A stretch of 64,000 nt of DNA from Legionellales bacterium (GTDB taxonomy: Bacteria; Pseudomonadota; Gammaproteobacteria; DSM-16500), in assembly GCA_947478495.1 (NCBI GenBank), contig CANJVW010000002.1:29179-93178 (forward strand), read 5' to 3'. The position numbers and the translations under genes were made by a program. The notes beneath the pieces were generated by a model. It saw only the letters and a program-made list of their open reading frames with translations, was not told where the DNA came from and did no database searches. Positions 8,197 through 17,038 of this stretch are shown here, one piece after another. Positions within the stretch are counted from its first letter, which is position 1. Each line of letters starts with the position of its first letter.

Positions 8197-10832
8197 TAAT
8201 ATTTTCCGGTCCGAAATACCAGGGGTGTCACCGCCGCTCGAGCTGACGATATAGAAGCAGGCGGCTTTCGTTCCCACAATGTTTCAGCCCGCCCCGGCGC
8301 TAGAGAGATCGCGCCAGGCATGGGGGGCGGCAAGGGTGATCCTTTATCTAAATCAGCGCGATTCTGATTGGCTGGCGCTGATTTCAAAGAGGGCTCACGC
8401 ACCAAGGTATGCAGCCTAGCAAGTAGCGCCCTGTCTGTAAATCTATATGGTTCACGCTGACGCTTGAGCTGTTGTGGCGGTACTGCTCGCAGCTGTCGAA
8501 GGATTTGCGCTGACCCAAACTCGCTGATATGAAGCCTGAGTTCCTGTTGATCAGCGTCGCCTCGACGAACAGGCTGAACAGACAATGTTGGGCTATCTTC
8601 CGCAGGATGGTCCACCTGCTCATCGGATTGAGGATTCGGCGCCACAGAGCGAACCGAATCAGCGTTACCGCCCCCAGGCGCTGCAGCCACCATAGCTCTT
8701 GTGGAGTCCGGCGAAGGTTGTCTCGCATAAGGTGTAGGACTAGAATCAGCGCGATGAAGAGCATGGAACGCCTCGATCTTGAGCATGAATTCGCTCAAGG
8801 CGCGCTCCATATGCTCTTCCGCTGCCTTGCATCGCTCTAACATGTAACACCTGTCTCGCTCTAAAGTCCTATCCTGGTCTGGGTCATCTGTCGTCTCTAC
8901 CACACCGTTACCACTACCGCTATCACTGGAAACGGGTTCGGAATCGTTCGCTGAGTTGGCGACTGTCATTTGTCTCGGACTGCGGGTAGAAACACGACTC
9001 ATGGGAGCAATATCCTCTGCCAACTCTACGCGCACAGCACTTTCTTGTATTTCTGAAGAACGTTTTTTTTCTCGCTTAACAGATATACGTTCCTCGATGG
9101 CCGAAAGCATTGCTCGCTCCCTACAAAGCTCGTCAGTATAACGATCCAAGGCTTCCGCTGCTTGGCGTATTTCGTATGCCCGCTCATCCTGTGAGCTCGG
9201 AAATGAATCGGACTTTCGATTGCAATAGTTTCGACCATCATTTTCTCGTTTAAGTTCTTCAGTATAACGAGACTGTAGCGCATCGAATGCCCCGGTAGCC
9301 CTGCCAGAAGGATGGGCGCGTTGTTGTTGGAAAACGGATGCGGATTGCTTTTCGAGCCTGTTCTCTTCCTCATTTGCACGACAAAAACTATTATATAGGT
9401 CGCTCAGCGGGCCAAAAGTCGTGATGATTTCATTGAGCTCTGAGGCATCAGGTAGCGTATCGCGCGTTGGGTAAGACGGGAAGAAACACGCATAGATATC
9501 AATCGGGTATTGCACAGTTTCATTAGATTTAAGATAGAGCCCAGACAATCCCCTTGTTATCGGTATCGTGGGACCAGTTGATACTCCTATTTCATGGTCT
9601 TCCATCAGCGTGATGACTTTTTGTTTCCCTTCTTTTTTGAAATCGCGTTGCTTCAGTCTTATTTTACATGCCTTAGGAATGGTCCCCGTTGATAATATCT
9701 GCAAAAAAGAAGAATGATCAGGCGGAATCAAGCCAAACATGTATTCTCCGCGTTTATGCGTTTGATTCTTTCCGCTGATCACGCTGATCGGCACTCTTAG
9801 TAAAGGCAATAAAATGGTCGATGGAGCGGATGAATACACCTTGCTGAGCGCTTCAATCAATTTTTTTGTTTGCAGGGCCACCTCGCGCGCTTTGGTCGGA
9901 TCACATTGCTCTCTTCTAGTTAATTTATCCGATTGTATCTTTAGAAAATAATGGATTCTTCGTAGGTACACCAGAAAATAAATGAGCCTATCTTTTTCCG
10001 GCTGGTCACCAATATCAAAGCTCATTTCCGCTATTTTCTCCACAGTATCACTTTCGTCGACCGACATAAAAAAAGAACACCCCAATTGTCGATCCAGCTT
10101 ATCTTCATTGAGAGCTTGCATATAGATTTCTATAGCGGAAATGCCTTTCTTGATAACCTGAGCAAGATGACAAGCGTTACTTGCCAAGCGCTCCAGAGTG
10201 CGCGCATTGATGCGAGCACCCACCGTGAGCCCCTCTTCCGGCTCTGTTGTGTTTGGCTGTTTATGCTGTACTGTCATATAGGGCTTAGACGTCCAGCTCA
10301 TTTGAACAGGCTGTGACTTTTGGTGCTCAACATGAAATTGTTGCGCAATCGCATCCAATCCATCAATGTTTTTCATGGTGCCGGTCGATGCATAATCGAG
10401 TCCACCCGTATAGATTTTTATATCATAGCTATCATTTTTAAATGTTTCTTGTATCGATTGAGATAGCGCCCCCGTCACTTCAAGCGGAGTCGCCGTGACC
10501 CCTGTGGATATCTTCGCCGCTATTTTTTGTTGCTCTGCTTTGGTTTCTGTTCTAAATTGTAGAATCACCAACGCCCATCGACCGTACTGGATGGTATCCA
10601 CATATCGATCGCCATGGTCATCAAAAAACCGCATGCCCGACTTTCGAAGCAACTCAGCAGCCGATGCCTCCATATAATAAGGTTGATCTATTTTCTCGAC
10701 TGATTCAGTACAATACAACATGAGGGCATAATACAACTCTTGGGACGCTTGCTTTTTAATCTTTGTGATATCAATGCCCAGCAATGCTGTTGCGATACCG
10801 CCACTGCCTGACGCGCCAAACGACGCACTCAA
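8196..10832 (-). CDS. MACPF/perforin-like protein, main fragment (putative effector or toxin)
   Basis: 878-residue frame with no ATG near its start; the only upstream start is a TTG at 10832. Residues 68-84 (RFFDDHGDRYVDTIQYG), the KAEQQKIAAKIS stretch, and the later IKIYTGGLDY near 140 follow the order of conserved segments I associate with MACPF-type pore-forming domains (a YGD/THxV-x-x-x-x-x-G core, then a GG strand). This is pattern recognition, not a search result. Residues about 210-470 are unassigned. The C-terminal 400 residues are coiled coil and Ser/Pro/Gln-rich low complexity. With the frame at 10837-11343 it probably forms one protein broken by a one-base shift. No signal peptide is visible. 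Confidence 0.5.
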   Translation of the reverse strand: MSASFGASGSGGIATALLGIDITKIKKQASQELYYALMLYCTESVEKIDQPYYMEASAAELLRKSGMRFFDDHGDRYVDTIQYGRWALVILQFRTETKAEQQKIAAKISTGVTATPLEVTGALSQSIQETFKNDSYDIKIYTGGLDYASTGTMKNIDGLDAIAQQFHVEHQKSQPVQMSWTSKPYMTVQHKQPNTTEPEEGLTVGARINARTLERLASNACHLAQVIKKGISAIEIYMQALNEDKLDRQLGCSFFMSVDESDTVEKIAEMSFDIGDQPEKDRLIYFLVYLRRIHYFLKIQSDKLTRREQCDPTKAREVALQTKKLIEALSKVYSSAPSTILLPLLRVPISVISGKNQTHKRGEYMFGLIPPDHSSFLQILSTGTIPKACKIRLKQRDFKKEGKQKVITLMEDHEIGVSTGPTIPITRGLSGLYLKSNETVQYPIDIYACFFPSYPTRDTLPDASELNEIITTFGPLSDLYNSFCRANEEENRLEKQSASVFQQQRAHPSGRATGAFDALQSRYTEELKRENDGRNYCNRKSDSFPSSQDERAYEIRQAAEALDRYTDELCRERAMLSAIEERISVKREKKRSSEIQESAVRVELAEDIAPMSRVSTRSPRQMTVANSANDSEPVSSDSGSGNGVVETTDDPDQDRTLERDRCYMLERCKAAEEHMERALSEFMLKIEAFHALHRADSSPTPYARQPSPDSTRAMVAAAPGGGNADSVRSVAPNPQSDEQVDHPAEDSPTLSVQPVRRGDADQQELRLHISEFGSAQILRQLRAVPPQQLKRQREPYRFTDRALLARLHTLVREPSLKSAPANQNRADLDKGSPLPPPMPGAISLAPGRAETLWERKPPASISSARAAVTPLVFRTGKY

Positions 10833-10836
10833 CTCT

Positions 10837-11343
10837 CTATTCTAGTTCAACCAGTGATGTCGTTAAATGCATATCACACATGACTCGCTTATCCTTGACA
10901 CGATAGGCGCGCGCTGCATAAGTGGATTGCAGAAGATTATCCCGACCCACGTCCTCTTCGTCTGCGCGAGAGCCCTCCTCATGAGAGGGCGCCGAATCCA
11001 GCGCCTGATAGGATGGAGAGGAAGGTCGAGGCGATCCCTCTGAAGAGTCCGTTTCACGAGCAAGAGTAAATCTCGTTTTTTTCTTCGACAATGCTGCGCT
11101 TGGTTTTTCAGCGCCCATCTCTACAGCAGGTGTTTTTTGAAAAAACGATGGGGGCATATTCACCACCACCTGAAACTGATCGGATGTTGGCGAAGAGGAA
11201 GAGGTGGAGTCTTTTTTAGCGGCATCAAAGGACGCTTTTTTCTTGTCAAGATGAGCGTACTGAACAGGTATGGCGCTTTCTGCTAATCTACCCGTGACAC
11301 TGTTAAAACCAAGACCTAGTTTAACAACAACCCTGGATTGCAT
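10837..11343 (-). CDS. N-terminal fragment of the MACPF-like protein
   Basis: 168 residues. The start is supported by a strong AGGGAG eight bases before the ATG. It opens VVVKLGLGFNSVTGRLAES, which resembles the first strand of MACPF-like proteins (a G-x-G-[FY]-[ND]-x-x-T-G pattern). A long Ser/Pro/Lys-rich linker follows (residues about 35-130), then KDKRVMCDMHLTTSLVELE just before TAG at 10837-10839. The next frame continues ELSASFGASGSGG, as if the domain had simply carried on. Skipping one base near 10839 would join the two frames into a product of roughly 1050 residues. Confidence 0.5.
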   Translation of the reverse strand: MQSRVVVKLGLGFNSVTGRLAESAIPVQYAHLDKKKASFDAAKKDSTSSSSPTSDQFQVVVNMPPSFFQKTPAVEMGAEKPSAALSKKKTRFTLARETDSSEGSPRPSSPSYQALDSAPSHEEGSRADEEDVGRDNLLQSTYAARAYRVKDKRVMCDMHLTTSLVELE

Positions 11344-11639
11344 TATTTTTCTCCCTGTAGCAAATTCTGGGCTATGCTATACTCTTTTACTGTTTTAAAG
11401 AACTAGCCTAAGACGCTTTATTTTGTAAGCTAATCACTATTAATCATAAAATAAACAAATTAATGGCTTATCTCACGCATATCATCCCAAAAATTCCACG
11501 CTTAGCTTTCACTGAAAAAACAGCCGTGAGGACTTATTTAAACTGAGCTTAATCTTGCTGTTTAGGCTGTTTTCGGTGTATCGTATAAGCGGCGTTATTG
11601 AGTTGTTGGCGCAATTTCAAGGTAATGTGGGATACTATC
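11344..11639. other. AT-rich upstream region with degenerate family-E half repeat
   Basis: Nothing coding is supported here. 11344-11460 is AT-rich and must hold the promoter of the leftward MACPF-like gene, though I see no clear hexamer pair. 11481-11543 shares TCATCCCAAAAA near its left end and GTGAGGACTTATTT near its right end with the arms of the 3202-3437 element, with changes between. It may be a decayed half-copy. Confidence 0.4.
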
Positions 11640-11952
11640 AATATGGATGAAAGGAATCTAAAACCCGAATCCATCCTAACATCACAAGCCTCACCGATAC
11701 TGGATATCAGGGCATTCAAAAAATTCATAACAATGCTCAACTGCCGAAGAAAAAGACCAAGAAGAAGCCGCTAATAAAAGAAGACAAGAAGCAGAACCGC
11801 GCACTCTCCAGCGAACGCGTATACCCAATGAAAATGTGATTGGCATGTTAAAGCGCTTCAAAATCATTTCAGATCGTTATCGTAATAGGCGTAAACGATT
11901 TGGATTGCGATTCAATCTTATCGCGGGCATTTATAATTTGGAAATCGAATAG
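11640..11952 (+). pseudogene. IS5-type transposase remnant (C-terminal part)
   Basis: Translating 11660-11820 in one frame gives KESKTRIHPN, TDTGYQGIQKIH and LPKKKTKKKPL. After a frameshift near 11820-11840 another frame gives ENVIGMLKRFKII, then RYRNRRKRFGLRFNLIAG and IYNLEIE with a TAG stop at 11950-11952. The D-T-G-Y-Q-G and R-Y-R-N-R-R-K-R-F motifs are those of IS5-superfamily DDE transposases. The upstream half, including the first catalytic Asp, is gone, and an in-frame TGA lies just before KESK. It is a dead fragment marking past IS activity beside the MACPF-like gene. Confidence 0.8.
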
Positions 11953-12145
11953 CCAGCAAATCACCTTGTCGCTTTTTTTCTCCCCCTTTACAAAGGGGGC
12001 GAAAGGCGGTTACGCAAGAGGTCTAATAAATAGCGACAGGCTTCAAGGTCGCTCTAGATACTCTACACCTTTTAGAGTATGACCGCAGCGAGCATTAACA
12101 TGTGCGCGTATTTTTAAAGCATTTTTTATATTTAAAAAACACACT
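11953..12145. other. intergenic region without a gene
   Basis: Contains a small palindrome CCCCCTTTACAAAGGGGG (about 11982-11999) and a second, CTCTAGATACTCTACACC with AGAGTAT (about 12051-12079). I see no ORF. It lies downstream of the leftward aconitase gene and could hold its terminator. Confidence 0.4.
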
Positions 12146-14938
12146 CTACTTCAACATCGACCGCATCACGTATTGGAGAATGCCGCCGTTTTTGTAGTAA
12201 TCCAATTCATTCACCGTATCGATACGCAAACGACACGATATTTCCGTTGTTGTTTTATCAGCGCGCGTGATGATCACTTTAATTAATGCACGTGGCATCA
12301 TGGTATCCAACCCTTGAATATCAATGGTTTCATCGCCCGTCATTTTGACGCTTTGACGCGTTGCACCGTCCATCAGTTCGAGTGGCACAATACCCATACC
12401 AATCAAGTTGGATCGATGGATGCGCTCAAAACTTTCTGCAATCACTGCTGTCACACCTAATAATTTAGGGCCTTTCGCTGCCCAATCACGTGACGAGCCG
12501 GTACCGTATTCTTTGCCTGCGACAATAACCAACGGTATCTTCGCATCGATATAGCGCATCGCCGCGTCAAATATGCTAAGCGTTTCCCCTGTTGGAATAT
12601 GTTTGGTGAATCCCCCTTCCACACCCGGTACCATTTCATTCTTAATGCGGATATTCGCAAATGTACCACGCATCATCACCTCATGATTGCCACGACGCGA
12701 ACCGTAAGAATTAAAATCTTTTGCGGCGATACCCTTCGATAACAAATATTGTCCGGCAGGGCTATCTGCTTTAAACGAACCGGCAGGTGAAATATGATCG
12801 GTGGTGACACTATCGCCCAATACAGCAAGAATGCGTGCACCGTGAATATTATCTACTTTATCCGGCTGTTTTTTCATATCTTTGAAAAACGGTGGATGCT
12901 GAATGTAGGTGGAATCGGCTGGCCACCCATAGGTTTTTTCATGGGAAATTTTTATTTCAGACCACTCAGGCGATCCTTTGAAGATATCGGAATAGCTACT
13001 TTTAAACATGTCGCTGGTGATCTTGTTCATTTCCACGGTGATTTCTGCATTGCTTGGCCAGAGATCCTTGAGAAAAACTGGTTCGCCTGTTTTAGTATGC
13101 CCAATCGGATCTTTTGTGATATCAATTCGCACGGTACCGGTCAATGCATAGATAACGACAAGCGGAGGTGACGCCAACCAATTCGCTTTGACTTGCGGAT
13201 GAATACGGCCTTCAAAATTACGGTTACCCGATAACACAGCGGACATACATAAATCATTATCTGCTACTGTCTTTGCAATATCATCAGGCAGCGGACCGGA
13301 ATTGCCGATACAAGTTGTGCAACCATATCCCACCAATCCAAATCCAATTTGATCAAGATAGGTTTGAAGGCCGACTTTTTCCAAGTATTGCGTGACAACT
13401 TGTGAGCCCGGCGCAAACGATGTTTTGACCCACGGTTTTCGGGTGAGGCCTTTTTCAAGTGCGCGTTTCGCAACGAGACCTGCTGCAATTAACACATGCG
13501 GATTCGATGTGTTCGTGCAACTCGTGATCGCTGCAATCGCGACATCGCCATGGTGCAAAGATAATCCATCACCCGTTTTAAAGGTCTGAGATAAATCAAT
13601 GCTTCCTGCAAATGCATCAAATGCAGTTTTCACGTCCGACAATTCCACGTGATCTTGCGGACGCTTGGGTCCGGCCAAACACGGACGAATAGTGGATAAA
13701 TCGAGTTTCACCGTATCACTGAAAACGGGTGTCGGTTCGGAGGGATCATGCCACAATCCTTGTATTTTGGCGTAGGCTTCTACACGTGCAATGGTTTGCT
13801 CGTCACGATTCGTTAAGCGCAAATAGGCGAGGGTCGCGTCATCGATCGGGAAGAATCCGCAGGTCGCGCCATATTCCGGTGCCATATTCGCAATGGTTGC
13901 GCGATCAGCGAGTGATAAATCCTTTAAGCCTGGCCCAAAAAATTCAACAAACTTACCCACTACGCCTTTTTTACGCAACAACTGCGTAATCACGAGCACC
14001 AAATCGGTGGCAGTCATCCCTTCGGCTAGTTTACCAGATAGCTCCACACCGACGACTTCCGGAATAAGCATCGACACCGGCTGACCCAGCATCGCCGCTT
14101 CCGCCTCAATACCACCAACACCCCAACCCAATACGCCTAATCCATTGATCATGGTGGTATGACTATCGGTTCCGACCAACGTATCCGGATACGCGTATTT
14201 TTTACCGTCTTTTTCGGATGTCCAAATCGCCTCGGCTAAATATTCTAAATTGACTTGATGACAAATGCCGGTATCGGGCGGCACAACACGAAAATTCTTA
14301 AAGGCCGTTTGCCCCCAACGCAAAAATTCATAGCGTTCGTGATTGCGTTGCATTTCCATTGCCGCATTGATGTGTGACGAATCTTTTTGAATAAAGGCAT
14401 CCACTTGAATCGAGTGATCAATGACGAGATCAACGGGTGATAGGGGATTGATCTTTTCAGGATCACCACCTAGCGCCTGCATCGCCGCACGCATGGCCGC
14501 CAAATCAACGACGGCAGGTACCCCCGTAAAATCTTGCATTAATACACGGGTTGGACGATACGCAATTTCGCGATCCGATTGCTGTGTCTTTAGCCAATCA
14601 ACCACTGCTTTAATATCATCGGATGTGACTGTTTCGCCATCTTCATATCGAATGAGATTTTCAATCAAAATTTTGAGCGTTTTAGGTAAGCGCGACAGAC
14701 CATTTAAGCCCCCCATTGCTTCAGCGGCAGCCAAGCTAACGTAGTGATATGTCGTGCCTTTGACGTCGAATGTTTTTTGTGCGGCACTCGAATATAGGAT
14801 TTCTTTTTTCACATGGCTTCTCTCTTTTTCAATTGATTTTTCAGCATGGCCCGCCCAGGAGGGTGTATCGCTCGCAGGGAAGGATTCATCGGATGATTCA
14901 TTGATAATGGAATCTTTAGTATTGGGTGTGTCTTGCAC
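12146..14938 (-). CDS. acnA: aconitate hydratase A with an N-terminal SFPASD leader
   Basis: TCA-cycle enzyme interconverting citrate and isocitrate through a [4Fe-4S] cluster. Cluster ligands are visible in AITSCTNTSNP and YGCTTCIGNSGP; GDSVTTDHISPAG and YGTGSSRDWAAKG form the C-terminal active-site domain. A GTG start at 14938, seven bases after AAGGAG, gives 930 residues. Standard AcnA (about 890) would begin at the in-frame GTG at 14812 (888 residues), which has AGAGAG upstream. The extra 42 residues carry DESFPASDTPSWAG, a motif known from small proteins of unknown function. I favour the long form because its ribosome-binding site is better, but both starts are possible. Confidence 0.95.
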   Translation of the reverse strand: MQDTPNTKDSIINESSDESFPASDTPSWAGHAEKSIEKERSHVKKEILYSSAAQKTFDVKGTTYHYVSLAAAEAMGGLNGLSRLPKTLKILIENLIRYEDGETVTSDDIKAVVDWLKTQQSDREIAYRPTRVLMQDFTGVPAVVDLAAMRAAMQALGGDPEKINPLSPVDLVIDHSIQVDAFIQKDSSHINAAMEMQRNHERYEFLRWGQTAFKNFRVVPPDTGICHQVNLEYLAEAIWTSEKDGKKYAYPDTLVGTDSHTTMINGLGVLGWGVGGIEAEAAMLGQPVSMLIPEVVGVELSGKLAEGMTATDLVLVITQLLRKKGVVGKFVEFFGPGLKDLSLADRATIANMAPEYGATCGFFPIDDATLAYLRLTNRDEQTIARVEAYAKIQGLWHDPSEPTPVFSDTVKLDLSTIRPCLAGPKRPQDHVELSDVKTAFDAFAGSIDLSQTFKTGDGLSLHHGDVAIAAITSCTNTSNPHVLIAAGLVAKRALEKGLTRKPWVKTSFAPGSQVVTQYLEKVGLQTYLDQIGFGLVGYGCTTCIGNSGPLPDDIAKTVADNDLCMSAVLSGNRNFEGRIHPQVKANWLASPPLVVIYALTGTVRIDITKDPIGHTKTGEPVFLKDLWPSNAEITVEMNKITSDMFKSSYSDIFKGSPEWSEIKISHEKTYGWPADSTYIQHPPFFKDMKKQPDKVDNIHGARILAVLGDSVTTDHISPAGSFKADSPAGQYLLSKGIAAKDFNSYGSRRGNHEVMMRGTFANIRIKNEMVPGVEGGFTKHIPTGETLSIFDAAMRYIDAKIPLVIVAGKEYGTGSSRDWAAKGPKLLGVTAVIAESFERIHRSNLIGMGIVPLELMDGATRQSVKMTGDETIDIQGLDTMMPRALIKVIITRADKTTTEISCRLRIDTVNELDYYKNGGILQYVMRSMLK

Positions 14939-15008
14939 AACGCATCTCCTTGACATCAAAAGACAGATAGTCGCATTATATACTTGTTTTCAACCAAAAT
15001 GCGAACTT

Positions 15009-15077
15009 GTCATCCTGAGCGAAGCGTAAGGGTCGGGTTCACATTCTAGAGATCCTTCGTTTCACTCAGGATGACAA
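15009..15077. repeat. palindromic repeat, family C copy 1
   Basis: Inverted arms TGTCATCCTGAGCGAAGCG (from 15009) and the imperfect complement CGTTTCACTCAGGATGACA (to 15076). A second copy lies at 52070-52137. The right arm supplies AGGA eight bases before the ATG at 15080. Confidence 0.85.
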
Positions 15078-15079
15078 AA

Positions 15080-15448
15080 ATGCTATGGATTCTATATGCT
15101 ATTTTGGTCAGCTTATTATCAGGCGGACTCTATTTTTTATTAAAAGATCAGCCTCTCAAAGTGCGCTGCTGGGTTTCGTGTATCGGATTTTTCCTGTGTT
15201 TTTCATTGTATTTTGCAATCAGCCAGCCTGCAGCGGTCAATCAATGGCTAGAAAAGGGAAGAGAGCATTATGCATTATTGGTTGAATATCAAGCGCTCGG
15301 TGGGATCGACGGGATGATTTCCCGCATCAAAGAAAAGCTAGACAAAAATCCCGATGACGCTGAAGGGTGGATTGTGTTGGGCAAGCTCTATCTCGCACAG
15401 CATAATGAGAAGGCCGCGAAGGCGGCCTTCCAGCATGCAGGCTTCTAA
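15080..15448 (+). CDS. small membrane TPR protein, CcmI/CycH-like
   Basis: 122 residues. Two N-terminal membrane segments (about 3-21 and 30-50) are followed by a soluble part with GGIDGMISRIKEKLDKNP and DDAEGWIVLGKLYLAQ, the opening of a TPR unit as found in the cytochrome c biogenesis protein CcmI/CycH. It is far shorter than CcmI (about 400), and no other ccm genes are nearby, so the role is open. The ATG at 15080 is chosen over 15071 because AGGA is eight bases upstream and 15071 lies inside a repeat arm. It overlaps the convergent next gene by 4 bp. Confidence 0.7.
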   Translation: MLWILYAILVSLLSGGLYFLLKDQPLKVRCWVSCIGFFLCFSLYFAISQPAAVNQWLEKGREHYALLVEYQALGGIDGMISRIKEKLDKNPDDAEGWIVLGKLYLAQHNEKAAKAAFQHAGF

Positions 15449-15648
15449 GCTCCTACGGCATCCACACGATCCATGGCTGTCTCAAGCAATGAAATAATAT
15501 CTCGCGTTTTTTGAGTATACTGCCATTTCTCCGCTTTTAATTGGGCATTATCTTGCTCCAACTGCTTCACTTCAAAACGCAGCTGATCTAGCTCTGCCAA
15601 CAAAGCGGCTACCTTCTCTTCTAGCGCCCACAAAAAATTGTCTGTCAT
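15445..15648 (-). CDS. ZapB-like coiled-coil protein (TIGR02449-type)
   Basis: 67 residues, almost all one coiled coil: LEEKVAALLAELDQLRFEV then KQLEQDNAQLKAEKWQ, ending in an LLETAMDRVDAVGA tail. Size and heptad pattern match the small gammaproteobacterial family often found beside zapA and resembling the FtsZ-ring factor ZapB. zapA is not next to it here. The ATG is preceded by GAGAGGGGAT. Function is inferred from the family only. Confidence 0.7.
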   Translation of the reverse strand: MTDNFLWALEEKVAALLAELDQLRFEVKQLEQDNAQLKAEKWQYTQKTRDIISLLETAMDRVDAVGA

Positions 15649-15743
15649 TGATCCCCTCTCCCAGGTAAAATTCTATCGTTCAACTTCACCAGAAAAAGCG
15701 TCATAATACAACCGATATTGCTAATTAAAAAGGGCTCTCTACT

Positions 15744-16628
15744 ATGCTAACCGGCAGCATTACCGCACTCGTCACCCCCATGACCCTGGACGGTTCTATT
15801 GATTACCCCTCATTGCAGCATTTAGTTGAACGACAAGTGACGTCCGGCACTCGCGGGCTCATTATTGCAGGATCGACGGGTGAGTCGCATGCTCTGACCG
15901 ATCAGGAGCATCATGAGATTCTATCGTTCGTAGTCAATCAAGTCGAAAAACGCGTGGTGATTATTGCAAACACCGGTACCTCATCTCTTGCCCAGACCAT
16001 TGCGCTCACGGAAGACGCACAAAAAGCCGGCGCCACGATGGCGCTAATTATGCCCCCCGCTTACAGTAGGCCGACACAAGAGGGTCTCTACGCCTATTAC
16101 AAGGCCATTACAGAGGCAGTCAACTTACCAATCATTATCTATAATGCGCCGAAGCGTGCCGGATGCGACATCCCCCCTGAAACCACCAAACGTTTATCGC
16201 TGATCCCCTCGATTGTCGGGATCAAAGAAACAGCGGAACAAGAAGGACGCATTCAGACCCTGCTAGATCTGTGTGACAGCACGTTTGGTATTTATGATGG
16301 CAATGACGAGAGAGCATTTGATAGCTTAACCCGCGGCACTAAAGGCACGATGTCGGTGACATCGAACATACTCCCGCGCGAAATGGCGACTATTTGCGAG
16401 ACCGTTTTATCGGGCGACATAGCAACAGCCAAAGCATGGAACGATAAGCTGATGCCGCTGCATGACGCCCTCTTTTTGGAGCCCAATCCCATTCCGGTTA
16501 AATGGGTATTACATAAAATGGGTTTCATTCCAGCGGGGATTCGCTTACCATTACAGCCATTAAATTCTGAATACCATGCTCGCTTAGAGCAAGCGCTCGC
16601 GAAAGCGGGTCTATCCATTAAATACTGA
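15744..16628 (+). CDS. dapA: 4-hydroxy-tetrahydrodipicolinate synthase
   Basis: 294 residues. It condenses pyruvate with aspartate semialdehyde to start lysine and diaminopimelate synthesis for peptidoglycan. Seen are GSTGESHALTDQEH (Thr-Thr site region; here Ser-Thr), IIYNAPKRAGCD with the catalytic Tyr near 133, and VGIKETAEQ with the Schiff-base Lys near 161. The length matches E. coli DapA (292). It is followed after eight bases by the BamC-like lipoprotein gene, the same neighbour as in E. coli. Confidence 0.97.
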   Translation: MLTGSITALVTPMTLDGSIDYPSLQHLVERQVTSGTRGLIIAGSTGESHALTDQEHHEILSFVVNQVEKRVVIIANTGTSSLAQTIALTEDAQKAGATMALIMPPAYSRPTQEGLYAYYKAITEAVNLPIIIYNAPKRAGCDIPPETTKRLSLIPSIVGIKETAEQEGRIQTLLDLCDSTFGIYDGNDERAFDSLTRGTKGTMSVTSNILPREMATICETVLSGDIATAKAWNDKLMPLHDALFLEPNPIPVKWVLHKMGFIPAGIRLPLQPLNSEYHARLEQALAKAGLSIKY

Positions 16629-16636
16629 GGTTGATG

Positions 16637-16867
16637 ATGCGCTACCTATTTCTGATATTCACTATTCTGCTAACCAGCTGTACCTATCTAGAAAATAAGC
16701 ATGTGGTACAAAACCGAGATACTGACTACCTAAAGGCAAGTAGCGTACCCCCTCTCAGCATCCCGCCTGGCTTATCATCCTCTACCCTGTCAGCCCACTA
16801 CCCTGTCTCTGACAAAACATATCCCGATACGGGCAGGCCTATTGACCTCACACCGCCTGGATTGTAA
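16637..16867 (+). CDS. minimal BamC-like lipoprotein (N-terminal segment only)
   Basis: 76 residues. A signal peptide ends in the lipobox LLTSC. The mature part NRDTDYLKASSVPPLSIPPG matches the unstructured N-terminal lasso of BamC (NlpB), the stretch that contacts BamD in the outer-membrane assembly complex. The two helix-grip domains of E. coli BamC (344 residues) are absent. The frame ends cleanly after DLTPPGL, with a hairpin following. ATG 16637 is chosen for its spacing from GAGG; TTG 16631 and ATG 16634 are also in frame. The dapA-bamC order supports the assignment. Confidence 0.8.
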   Translation: MRYLFLIFTILLTSCTYLENKHVVQNRDTDYLKASSVPPLSIPPGLSSSTLSAHYPVSDKTYPDTGRPIDLTPPGL

Positions 16868-16870
16868 GAG

Positions 16871-16887
16871 AGGGGCTGTTCGCCCCT
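16871..16887 (+). terminator. stem-loop after dapA-bamC
   Basis: AGGGGC, a 5-nt loop, then GCCCCT, placed three bases after the lipoprotein stop. There is no U-run, so it may be a transcript-end stabiliser rather than an intrinsic terminator. Confidence 0.5.
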
Positions 16888-17038
16888 ATAGTGACAACCC
16901 TTAGCCACTTCTGAAAACCCCTCAAAAATGGCTTGCCCGCTCTTTTTATAAGATACCCCCCCCAAAAAAATCTTTTTTTATTCCTGCGCTATACTAAAAA
17001 AATCAGTCACTCTTTTCATGGAAAAGCGGAGGAATAGT

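Noticed and set aside
11549..11740. 63-codon minus-strand frame
   Set aside because: Antisense to the IS5-type transposase remnant and without a ribosome-binding site.
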